DNA of 6,049 nucleotides. Origin: an uncultured Actinomycetes bacterium. GTDB lineage: Bacteria; Actinomycetota; Thermoleophilia; Solirubrobacterales; Solirubrobacteraceae. This document shows positions 1-5,452 of the stretch, piece after piece. Below the pieces are notes generated by a model, which saw only the letters and a program-made list of their open reading frames with translations, did not search any database and was not told where the DNA came from. A program made the translations under genes and the position numbers. Each line of letters opens with the position of its first letter. Position 1 is the stretch's first letter. The stretch spans positions 1-6,049 of the forward strand of contig CALAQT010000367.1 of the NCBI GenBank assembly GCA_937888775.1, read 5' to 3'.

Positions 1-159
1 CAACAACCACAAGGGATCGCGGCCCTCAGATCAGTGCTAGGCCAGGTAACTTCGGTTTAGTACAACGGTGTGTAGGACCATTGAGTGATTCAAAGGCCAG
101 CCAGTTTATGCGGCAGCCACTGAGCCTCATTTTCAGGCCGGGCGCTAATAACTAAAATG

Positions 160-207
160 GCAACTTGACTCTGCCAAAAATTTCCATGGCACTTTGCGTC
201 AAGTTGC
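160..207. repeat. Perfect 10-bp inverted repeat, element-end-like
   Basis: The word GCAACTTGAC at 160-169 recurs as its exact reverse complement GTCAAGTTGC at 198-207, separated by 28 bases. Both copies are also followed, going inward, by TGCC (172-175 on plus, GGCA 188-191 for the other arm), so the similarity extends beyond the 10-mer with an indel. Nested TGGCA/TGCCA arms occur at 158-162 and 172-176. Such inward-facing multiple repeats resemble the ends of some insertion sequences, but no element was identified; an operator or plain hairpin is possible. Confidence 0.5.
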
Positions 208-214
208 TGATAAC

Positions 215-230
215 GCAACCCGTCGGTTGC
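215..230. repeat. Small hairpin, 6-bp stem, 4-nt loop
   Basis: GCAACC (215-220) pairs exactly with GGTTGC (225-230) around the loop CGTC. It lies 8 bases after the 160-207 inverted repeat and before the IS3 remnant. There is no U-tract, so a terminator role is not supported. Confidence 0.4.
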
Positions 231-258
231 AGGCAAAATGGTTCGGCTGGCCCGGCAA

Positions 259-462
259 CTAGGGTGACCGACCTTGTGGCTGGTTGAGGCCTCTCAAGCA
301 CCACCGGCGGTATCCGTACTCCCGTGCGCGCGTGAGGAGGGCTCCGGGCGGGGAGGGTCTCCTCTCCCCGAGCAGCCGCTCGGCCTCCCGCAACTTGCGA
401 ATCACCTGCTCCGGCGTGTGCCTGCGTCGCTTCAACAGAGTTCCTTCCTCGCCCATTCTCAT
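259..462 (-). pseudogene. IS3-family transposase OrfA, N-terminal remnant
   Basis: Read on the minus strand from ATG at 462, residues 10-32 contain KRRRHTPEQVIRKLREAE followed by RLLG. This is the very characteristic start of IS3-family OrfA, the helix-turn-helix protein that with OrfB forms the transposase. Complete OrfA proteins are about 90-105 residues, continuing with the rest of the HTH and a leucine zipper. Here similarity stops after residue 33 (about position 364). The remaining 34 residues, ending at a TAG at 259-261, do not match OrfA. They contain AREYGYRRW, which recalls the YGYRR motif near the start of OrfB and could mark an internal deletion, but that is weak. No downstream OrfB is present. 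It is non-functional. The family call for the first 33 residues is firm; the origin of the tail is not. Confidence 0.75.
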
Positions 463-611
463 AGGCGCGAGAAACGCTCACAAGGGTCGGACCGAACCCA
501 GGGAGTCAGGCCATCCAAGCTTGGCCCATTTGGCGAGTAGGAATGGCGGCCAGCCACCACCGTAGTCTCGACATTGGTCCGAGGCGGGAGTCGCGACGCT
601 AGGCTTCGTGC

Positions 612-1130
612 GTGGCCGACAAGATCAATCTCGGATCGGGACGCGACTACTTGACAGGATGGGTCAATCTCGACGTGACGCCCGATACGAGCCCCGACGT
701 CGTTCACGACCTCAACGTGATGCCGTGGCCGTTCGAGAGCGACCGGTTCTCACGGGCCAAGATTTTCGATGTCCTTGAGCATCTCGATCGGCCACTAGAC
801 GCGCTGATCGAGCTGCACCGCATATGTGCGCCGGGCGCCCGAGTGGAGATCGTCGTACCGCACTTCTCCGCCGGCAACGCCTATACCGACATCACGCACC
901 GCACGTTCTTTGGCTACTTCTCGCTCGACACCGTGACCGGTGAGCATACGCACGACTACTACACTCAGATCCGCTACCGAATGGTGCGTCGGGTCATCGA
1001 GTTTTACAAGACGCCCGTCGGCAAGATCGCTTCACGCCTCGCAAACCGATATCCGGCGGGAGACGAGCAGCGCTGGGCGTGGATCTACCCCGCTTGGTTC
1101 GTGGTTTTCGAGATCGAGGTCCAAAAGTAG
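612..1130 (+). CDS. Class I SAM-dependent methyltransferase
   Basis: A 172-residue cytoplasmic protein that should transfer a methyl group from S-adenosylmethionine to an acceptor that the sequence does not identify. The SAM-binding glycine loop NLGSG is at residues 6-10, the acidic end of strand beta-2 is D21 (GWVNLD), and the post-motif FDVLEHLDRPLDAL spans residues 52-65. It is followed by HRICAPGARVEIVVPHF (69-85), the usual beta-5 region of the Methyltransf_11-type fold. This short form is typical of methyltransferases in polysaccharide and glycolipid loci. The start is GTG at 612: an in-frame TAG lies at 600-602, and no good Shine-Dalgarno is visible. The convergent GT87 gene ends 79 bases downstream. 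The gene looks intact despite lying only 150 bases from the IS3 remnant. The fold is well supported; the glycan role is inference. Confidence 0.85.
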   Translation: MADKINLGSGRDYLTGWVNLDVTPDTSPDVVHDLNVMPWPFESDRFSRAKIFDVLEHLDRPLDALIELHRICAPGARVEIVVPHFSAGNAYTDITHRTFFGYFSLDTVTGEHTHDYYTQIRYRMVRRVIEFYKTPVGKIASRLANRYPAGDEQRWAWIYPAWFVVFEIEVQK

Positions 1131-1209
1131 TCCTAGCTGATGGCAGCGTGACTGACCATCCACGCGAAGCGTTGTGGTGGTGCTCATCGACGGCACGGTC
1201 GTTGAGTCT

Positions 1210-2592
1210 CTACGCCAATGCGCTGGGGCCAACTAGCAGCGGTGTGGTCTCGGCGGTCCACGATATCCGCGGCGTCAGCAGCATGACGAGCAGGACGAAC
1301 ACATATTCGGCTGAGCCGAAAACGACCTGAGCGAGCGACATCGGTTCGCCCCACGAGCTGCTGACGTTCAAGAACGCGGGTGTGGCGAGCAACACGAAGG
1401 CGCCTCCAAACGCCGCTATCTGCAGCCGCCGTGTCCAGCCAAACGGTGCACCGCGGAGCAGCCAAATCCCGACGGCGGCAGCAACAAGTACTGACAGGAC
1501 CTCGGAAGCACGTAGGGAGACGACTTGCGAAGCGACTCCGCACGCGAAGCACCCAAATACGAGCGGCACCATTGGTACCGTGGCGTCCATCGAGAGCATC
1601 GCGGTAAGCAGCGCTAATGGAGCTAGGTGCTGGATCTCCAGAAACGGAGAGCAGACTGCGGTGACAACAATGGCTGTCACCCAAACCATCCCGCGACTCG
1701 CGCGAGTGCTACGTAAACGCCAGCCCGCAAACCCCAGCACGCAGAGTATGAAGAACACGAACAGGGCCTTGACGAGGACTGGGTCTAGATGGGCGCTTCC
1801 GATCACATATGGGGTAGAAACGAGGCCACGATAGGCGATGCTCAAGAACCCAAACGCGAAGGGAAACGCGGTCAGTACCGTACTTCCTTGCGTTAGGAGA
1901 ACGTGAACGTACTCGCGGAGCGGACCAGTGCCGAGCGTGAGCAAAGGGATGATCAGGCACGCGGCAATCGAGGATGCCGCTCCGCAGAGCAGCATTCGAG
2001 CTTCAGAGCGCCGCAGGGCGACGATGATTGCGATTGTCAGCAACGGGTAGATCTTGAGGGACGCGGCTACCCCTAGCAGGCATCCTGCCGCGAAAACGAG
2101 GCGCGGCCGAGAGCGGTCACCGCTGAGTGCGAAAGCACCAGCCACGAGCGCCACAATCCAGATATCCAACTGGGCGGCGATCGAGATCGCTAGCGGCGCG
2201 AACGCCGCTAGCGACAGGAAGGTGATGCCAGCGAACAGTCCGCGGCTCCGGTCGGCGCAGGTTGCCATTAGGAGTGCAGTCGCGCCCATCAGCAGGACCC
2301 CAGTTATCCACCATGCGGTCGCGGCGGCCTTGGCAGGGAGCCATGCGAATAACGCGAACATCTCTGCAGCAATCGGCGGGTATCGAAACAGCCCTATGTT
2401 GGTGGTGTTGTAGTGCCGCGGAAGCGAGTAATGCAGGTTCCCGTGAAGCACCTGTTTACCGGCTGGGTAGAAGAACGCGAGAAAGTCGGCACCGCCATGC
2501 GTGACGGGACCCCAGCGGACGAGCATGTAGGCAACCCCCAAGAGAGCGCATGCCAGTCCGGTTGCGTAGTGACCGGCCTTATCGCGTTCCAT
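1210..2592 (-). CDS. GT87/DUF2029-family polyprenol-phosphate-dependent membrane glycosyltransferase
   Basis: A 460-residue polytopic membrane protein with about 11-13 hydrophobic segments (for example 10-26, 92-111, 118-138, 141-157, 165-191, 199-220, 273-291, 303-316, 339-357, 362-380, 390-408, 425-440). Family hallmarks are GADFLAFFYPAGKQVLHG near the N-terminus, with D36 in the position of the catalytic aspartate of PimE-like enzymes. They continue with FRYPPIAAEMFALFAWLP (69-86), GCLLGVAASLKIYPLL (170-185) and CSPFLEIQHLAPLALL (314-329). GT87 proteins are GT-C enzymes that move mannose or a related sugar from a polyprenyl-phosphate carrier to a lipid or glycan acceptor outside the membrane. 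The acceptor here is unknown. ATG at 2590-2592 is preceded by AGGA (complement of 2602-2605) at nine bases. A stable hairpin lies inside the gene at 2187-2214. It converges on the methyltransferase gene and has no operon partner in the window. Confidence 0.85.
   Translation of the reverse strand: MERDKAGHYATGLACALLGVAYMLVRWGPVTHGGADFLAFFYPAGKQVLHGNLHYSLPRHYNTTNIGLFRYPPIAAEMFALFAWLPAKAAATAWWITGVLLMGATALLMATCADRSRGLFAGITFLSLAAFAPLAISIAAQLDIWIVALVAGAFALSGDRSRPRLVFAAGCLLGVAASLKIYPLLTIAIIVALRRSEARMLLCGAASSIAACLIIPLLTLGTGPLREYVHVLLTQGSTVLTAFPFAFGFLSIAYRGLVSTPYVIGSAHLDPVLVKALFVFFILCVLGFAGWRLRSTRASRGMVWVTAIVVTAVCSPFLEIQHLAPLALLTAMLSMDATVPMVPLVFGCFACGVASQVVSLRASEVLSVLVAAAVGIWLLRGAPFGWTRRLQIAAFGGAFVLLATPAFLNVSSSWGEPMSLAQVVFGSAEYVFVLLVMLLTPRISWTAETTPLLVGPSALA
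2187..2214 (-). repeat. Perfect 12-bp hairpin inside the GT87 gene
   Basis: Positions 2187-2198 and 2203-2214 are exact reverse complements around a 4-base loop. On the coding (minus) strand the loop reads TTCG, so the mRNA would form a 12-bp GC-rich stem capped by UUCG, closed by G-C rather than the classic C-G. It encodes residues 127-136 (SLAAFAPLAI) in frame. It may be a chance product of GC-rich codons or may slow translation or transcription. Confidence 0.7.
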
Positions 2593-2996
2593 CCGGCTTC
2601 ATCCTATTCTCACTCCGCGATCGGCGCCCTCGTCGTGTGGGGGTGACGCGCGAAACGTCAGGACGGAGCATCAACGAACCAGGCCGGCTGGCAACCACAA
2701 CTGACTCGACCATGATGGCCGCTGGATCACGCCGCGCGGCGACCTCACCGGATCACGAGGGTTCCCGCGGCGATCGGACAGCCGCTCCAACCGTCGCGGC
2801 CGCGGCGGGCTTGACCGGGACGGCTGCGACTCGGAGCGCGCTCCCATACTCGGCGGCCACGCGGGAACGTCGAGACGCACGCCGGCGCGCGTAGGCGACC
2901 TCGCGTGACCGGCCCCGGGTTGAAGTTTCTTGGTGTCCGCGCGGGGGCGGGGGCTCGGCTGAGGGGGCGCCGGACGTGGTGGGTGAGCGTTTATAC
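2593..2996. other. Gene-free stretch between GT87 gene and ISL3 element
   Basis: Long open frames exist on both strands here, but their translations are low-complexity Arg/Ser/Pro/Ala sequences of the sort GC-rich noncoding DNA gives, and none resembles a known family. The right end of this stretch presumably holds the GT87 promoter (minus strand), although no clear -35/-10 pair was identified. A G-rich run lies at 2943-2967. A 12-base palindrome is at 2730-2741. Confidence 0.5.
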
Positions 2997-3000
2997 GGCG
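2988..3000 (+). repeat. 13-bp direct repeat, left copy (contains target duplication)
   Basis: CGTTTATACGGCG is repeated exactly at 4558-4570 in the same orientation, 1,570 bases away, at the two edges of the ISL3 element. ISL3 elements duplicate 8 bp. If the element starts at the GG of 2997, the duplication is GTTTATAC (2989-2996 and 4559-4566) and the extra matching bases are chance or target preference. Confidence 0.8.
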
Positions 3001-3022
3001 CTTCTGCCTGACCTGTGGGTGG
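2997..3022 (+). repeat. Left terminal inverted repeat of the ISL3 element
   Basis: These 26 bases begin GGCGCTTCTGCC and end GTGGGTGG. Compared without gaps with the reverse complement of 4533-4558, 17 of 26 positions agree, including the innermost eight (GTGGGTGG). A first-base G and GC-rich inner end are usual for the family. Confidence 0.75.
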
Positions 3023-3023
3023 G

Positions 3024-3161
3024 GTGAAGGCTTCGTGGCCGGGTAGCGCGGCCAGCCGCCGTATGTCAAGCAGCGCCTCAATCGTGGTCGCGGTGCGCGA
3101 GGCGTTGTCGTCGTTTGCAGCCGGTTTGCGCTGCTTGACAGCGCCGCCCGCCCGCGCTTGA
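3024..3161 (+). CDS. Possible 45-residue small ORF in the IS leader
   Basis: A GTG at 3024 opens a frame of 45 codons ending at TGA 3159-3161, with an internal ATG at 3063 giving a 32-residue version. The middle, SIVVAVREALSSFAAGLRCL, reads as a plausible amphipathic helix, and G-rich sequence precedes the GTG. It resembles no family I know, overlaps the 13-bp inverted repeat, and GC-rich DNA gives such frames by chance. It is listed only because the leader is otherwise unexplained. Confidence 0.15.
   Translation: MKASWPGSAASRRMSSSASIVVAVREALSSFAAGLRCLTAPPARA
3064..3140. repeat. Perfect 13-bp inverted repeat in the IS leader
   Basis: TGTCAAGCAGCGC at 3064-3076 is matched by its exact reverse complement at 3128-3140, leaving a 51-base spacer. 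A second pair, CGCCTC 3074-3079 and GAGGCG 3099-3104, is nested within it. It lies inside the ISL3 element between the left end and the transposase gene. It could be a regulatory RNA fold, a protein-binding pair, or a remnant of an older element end. Confidence 0.7.
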
Positions 3162-3170
3162 GGGCAACGA

Positions 3171-3197
3171 GGTCGGGGCGCTGGGAGCGCCCCGACC
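3171..3197 (+). promoter_or_regulatory. Strong 12-bp hairpin with 3-nt loop upstream of the transposase
   Basis: GGTCGGGGCGCT (3171-3182) pairs perfectly with 3186-3197 around the loop GGG. A second, weaker stem, CCACC 3196-3200 with GGTGG 3206-3210, overlaps its last bases, so the two cannot form fully together. There is no T-run after either, so a simple intrinsic terminator is unlikely. Insertion sequences often carry structures that block transcription or translation entering from outside; that role is inferred here. Confidence 0.55.
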
Positions 3198-3234
3198 ACC
3201 GGGCTGGTGGGTGCGCACGCCGCGTCGCTTCTAG

Positions 3235-3260
3235 CGTTCCGGTTTCTCAGGTCAGGAACG
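3235..3260. repeat. Short 6-bp inverted repeat before the transposase
   Basis: CGTTCC (3235-3240) and GGAACG (3255-3260) face each other across 14 bases, just upstream of the transposase ribosome-binding site. An operator is possible, but a 6-bp pair can occur by chance. Confidence 0.25.
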
Positions 3261-3266
3261 TTGAAT

Positions 3267-3272
3267 AAGGAG
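3267..3272 (+). promoter_or_regulatory. Ribosome binding site of the ISL3 transposase
   Basis: AAGGAG stands ten bases before GTG 3283. An in-frame TGA at 3262-3264 excludes any earlier start, so this site together with the stop fixes the start codon. Confidence 0.75.
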
Positions 3273-3282
3273 CGGTGGCGGC

Positions 3283-4530
3283 GTGCGCAACAGAAGCGTA
3301 GGCATCCGGGCGTGGGCGCGGATGCTCGGATTGGAGAAGACAGTTTTGGAGGCGGTCGAACTCGACGAGCACGACCAGGTCGTGATCTCGGTCAGGCCCG
3401 TGTACAGCCAGCGGGATCGCTGCCCACATTGTCGGCGGCGCTGCCCGGGCTATGACCTCGGTGATGGCCGTCGGCGGTGGCGGGCATTGGATCTCGCGAC
3501 GATGTTCTGCTACCTGGAAGCCGACGCTCCGCGGGTCGAGTGCCGGCGCCACGGGGTGGTCGTCGCCGCCGTCCCGTGGGCCCGCCATGACGCCGGGTTC
3601 ACCCGCAGCTTCGAGGACCAGACGGCGTGGCTGGCGGTGAACACGTCCAAGCGCGCGATCTGCCAGCTGATGCGGGTCGCCTGGCGGACGGTCGGACGTG
3701 TCTGCGAGCGCGTCACCGCCGAGGCGAAACGCGGGCGCGACCTGTTCGCCGGCCTGGAGCGGCTCGGGTTCGACGAGATCTCGGTCCGCAAGGGCCAGAA
3801 GTACCTGACCGTCGTCGTGGACCATCACACCGGCCGGCTGGTGTGGGCGGCGCCCGGCCGGGACCGCAAGACCGTCGAGAAGTTCCTGGATCTGCTCGGC
3901 AAAGACCGCTGTGCGCAGATCACGCTCGTGTCTTGCGACAACGCCTCCTGGATCACCGGCCCGGTGTCGGAGCGGTGCGCGAACGCGGAGATCTGCCTGG
4001 ATCCCTTCCACATCGTCAAGGCGGCGACCGACGCGCTCGACGAGATCCGCCGCGCCGTGTGGAACGAGGCGCGCCGCTCCGGCAACAAGCAGCTCGCGAA
4101 GGACCTCAAGGGAGCCCGGTTCGCGCTCTGGAAGAACCCGGAGAACCTCACCAACCGCCAGCAGACCAAGCTCGCCTGGATCCAGAAGCTCAACGCGCCG
4201 ATCTATCGCGCCTACCTGCTCAAGGAACAGCTCCGGCAGATCTACCAACTCCCCGCCGCCGACGCCATCAAGCTGCTCGACAGCTGGCTGAAGTGGGCCA
4301 GACGGTGCCGGCTGGAGCCGTTCGTCAAGCTCGCCAAAACGATCACCGAGCAGCGCCACAGGGTCGAGGCCGCGCTGACCAACAACTTGTCAAACGCCCG
4401 GGTCGAGCAGGTCAACACGCAGATCCGCCTGATCACCCGACGGGGGTTCGGCTACCACTCCCAAGAGGCCGTGATCGCACTTGCGATGCTCTCCCTCGGC
4501 GGGCTCTGCCCACCCCTACCCGGCCGGTGA
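3283..4530 (+). CDS. ISL3-family transposase, full length
   Basis: A 415-residue DDE transposase that cuts and rejoins the element ends. The N-terminal zinc-binding segment has CPHC at 47-50, C54, and C87/H90 in ECRRHG. A helix-turn-helix region follows (about 113-145, WLAVNTSKRAICQLMRVAWR). The catalytic domain has GFDEIS with D164, VSCDNASW with D219, the family segment LDPFHIVKAATDALDEIRR (239-257), and E375 in NARVEQVNTQIRL. It ends GGLCPPLPGR, as relatives of the actinobacterial IS1557-like branch do. Length and all three acidic residues are as expected, so it should be active. Its start is GTG with a good AAGGAG site. Codon use is strongly GC-rich, more so than in the methyltransferase and GT87 genes. 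That fits recent arrival. Confidence 0.92.
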   Translation: MRNRSVGIRAWARMLGLEKTVLEAVELDEHDQVVISVRPVYSQRDRCPHCRRRCPGYDLGDGRRRWRALDLATMFCYLEADAPRVECRRHGVVVAAVPWARHDAGFTRSFEDQTAWLAVNTSKRAICQLMRVAWRTVGRVCERVTAEAKRGRDLFAGLERLGFDEISVRKGQKYLTVVVDHHTGRLVWAAPGRDRKTVEKFLDLLGKDRCAQITLVSCDNASWITGPVSERCANAEICLDPFHIVKAATDALDEIRRAVWNEARRSGNKQLAKDLKGARFALWKNPENLTNRQQTKLAWIQKLNAPIYRAYLLKEQLRQIYQLPAADAIKLLDSWLKWARRCRLEPFVKLAKTITEQRHRVEAALTNNLSNARVEQVNTQIRLITRRGFGYHSQEAVIALAMLSLGGLCPPLPGR

Positions 4531-4532
4531 CA

Positions 4533-4558
4533 CCACCCACGGATGCGTCAGTAGGTTC
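4533..4558 (-). repeat. Right terminal inverted repeat of the ISL3 element
   Basis: Its reverse complement begins GAACCTACTGAC and ends GTGGGTGG, matching the left end at 17 of 26 ungapped positions. It starts three bases after the transposase stop codon, leaving almost no 3' noncoding sequence in the element. Confidence 0.75.
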
Positions 4559-4570
4559 GTTTATACGGCG
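4558..4570 (+). repeat. 13-bp direct repeat, right copy (contains target duplication)
   Basis: Exact copy of CGTTTATACGGCG at 2988-3000. On the minus strand it contains the TAA (4561-4563) that ends a short frame reading LISLGGKRKLAV, so the element entered at the end of that frame. Whether that frame was ever a gene is unknown. Confidence 0.8.
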
Positions 4571-4948
4571 AGTTTGCGTTTGCCGCCAAGGGAAATCAGC
4601 CGTCTCTCGGGCAGCGCGCTGATGCCGACCGCGGTATTGGGAACCGCTCTCCAAGGCACTCGTCGATACGTCCCTCGTCGCCGCTGAGCTAACCGATCAA
4701 TGGCCGGTCTCGCCCCTGGAGGGGCCGCCAGCGAGTGCTCGCTCAGCCCTGCGCGCCTGAATGAGACTCTAGTCGGGAGGATCTGCTGATGGGTGGTGTT
4801 CATCTCGCGTCGTCGAGCCGCCCGGTGGCTGGCGTCGGCAAAGGAGTTGTGAAAGCCCACAGACTTGTCTCAAATTGGCACTTCCCCTCTTGGGGTCAGA
4901 GGGCAGGCATGTTGGACGGCCCCACGGGGGGCGTAACCGCTCAGCTAG
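4571..4948. other. Gene-poor stretch right of the ISL3 element
   Basis: No frame gives a recognisable protein. Two adjoining hairpins lie at 4712-4725 and 4730-4743. A strong Shine-Dalgarno (GGGAGGA, 4775-4781) sits seven bases before an ATG at 4789. That frame gives about 50 unfamiliar residues and then runs out of phase through the transposase remnant, so it is probably a decayed start. Minus-strand residues ending LISLGGKRKLAV at 4561 could be a gene tail but are unidentified. Confidence 0.45.
4712..4743. repeat. Two adjoining small hairpins
   Basis: GCCCC 4712-4716 pairs with GGGGC 4721-4725 (loop TGGA). Four bases later AGCGAG 4730-4735 pairs with CTCGCT 4738-4743 (loop TG, so at least the inner pairs must open). 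Function unknown; there is no T-run. Confidence 0.4.
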
Positions 4949-5269
4949 CCGCCGAGCCTCAAGCGCCTCGGAATCACCCCGCGCGAGGTAGCCCTCGACG
5001 GCGGGTTCATGCCCGGCCCGAGCAACACCGCGCTCGAAGACCTGGCACCCGAGCGGGTGTTTATCTCTGGCCGCCAGGAACCGGGCTCCAGACGCATGAA
5101 TCGGCGGCTGCAGCGCTACCGAACCGGCCAGGAGGGCCGCATCAGCCACCTCAAACGCCGCTACGGGATGGGCCGAAGCCGCCTCAAGGGCCACCAGGGC
5201 CAGCAGATCTGGACTGAGTGGGGGATCCTCGCCTACGACGCCGACACACTCGCCGTCCGAACCCGGTGA
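4949..5269 (+). pseudogene. DDE transposase C-terminal fragment (IS1182/ISNCY-like)
   Basis: An open stretch of 106 residues follows an in-frame TAG at 4946-4948. It reads LKRLGITPREVALDGGF, then LEDLAPERVFISGRQEPGS, then RTGQEGRISHLKRRYG, then RLKGHQGQQIWTEWGILAYD, ending LAVRTR. These are the last strands of an RNase-H-fold DDE transposase. The aspartate in ALDGGF should be the second catalytic residue and the glutamate in QEGRIS the third; the first aspartate is missing. Full-length relatives are several times longer, so three-quarters of the gene is lost, and the first ATG in the fragment (5009) lies inside the domain. Assignment to the DDE class is firm, to the exact IS family tentative. 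A strong hairpin follows the stop. Confidence 0.75.
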
Positions 5270-5314
5270 AACACTCCGAACCGCTCCACCCAAGAGCAAC
5301 AACCCACTCATTCG

Positions 5315-5345
5315 AACGGCCGCGCCCTCAGCCAGCGCGGCCGTT
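5315..5345 (+). terminator. Hairpin downstream of the transposase fragment
   Basis: AACGGCCGCGC (5315-5325) and GCGCGGCCGTT (5335-5345) pair perfectly around a 9-base loop. The 3' arm is followed by T-rich but interrupted sequence (TCGTTC, then TTTTT at 5361-5365). It could end transcription of the former transposase gene or belong to the end of that element. The fold is certain, the function inferred. Confidence 0.55.
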
Positions 5346-5452
5346 TCGTTCACTCAAGGGTTTTTCCGCGGCAAGTAACTAAGAACGACGCTCGCGTTCA
5401 TCGGCGTAGTGCAATCGACTGACTTGGGTTTGATGGCAAGAGGTTGGTCTTC

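Larger units (their letters stand above)
1..258. other. Gene-free left flank, relatively AT-rich
   Basis: No frame on either strand reads as a recognisable protein and stops are frequent. The base composition is visibly less GC-rich than the rest of the window, with A/T runs around 148-185. The only structure seen is an inverted repeat at 160-207 and a small hairpin at 215-230, both listed separately. The stretch is probably intergenic or decayed mobile-element DNA; the window edge prevents a better call. Confidence 0.5.
2997..4558 (+). mobile_element. Complete ISL3-family insertion sequence (~1.56 kb)
   Basis: The element has a single transposase gene (3283-4530), 26-bp imperfect terminal inverted repeats at 2997-3022 and 4533-4558, and flanking direct repeats holding the 8-bp duplication expected of the family. 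The length fits ISL3 elements, at the long end. The right end begins 3 bases after the transposase stop codon region (right repeat starts at 4533, stop at 4528-4530). The left side instead has a 260-base leader rich in secondary structure before the transposase. All parts look intact, so the element may still be mobile. The exact edges carry a few bases of uncertainty because the direct repeat is 13 rather than 8 bp. Confidence 0.8.

Noticed and set aside
1159..1178. Imperfect hairpin between the convergent genes as a shared terminator
   Set aside because: The stem needs a three-base bulge and has no T-run on either strand, so the evidence is too weak to list.
2640..2675. GAAACGTCAG-containing sequence resembling an ISL3 end
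   Set aside because: It has no partner end or duplication, and the ends at 2997 and 4558 explain the element better.
2730..2741. CGCCGCGCGGCG palindrome
   Set aside because: Low-complexity G/C palindrome expected by chance in this composition.
2550..3199. Long overlapping open frames on both strands between the GT87 gene and the transposase
   Set aside because: Translations are Arg/Ala/Pro/Ser-rich without family resemblance, and several cross the IS left end, so they are GC-driven artefacts.
3247..4359. 370-residue minus-strand frame opposite the transposase
   Set aside because: It is the mirror of a high-GC gene; its Leu/Glu/Asp/Arg-rich translation follows from the transposase codons, and the plus strand has all the family motifs.
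3627..4622. 331-residue plus-strand frame overlapping the transposase
   Set aside because: It is an Arg/Ala-rich out-of-frame reading of the same gene, running past the element end.
4769..5353. 194-residue minus-strand frame over the second transposase fragment
   Set aside because: It is an antisense shadow; conserved DDE transposase residues are on the plus strand in this interval.
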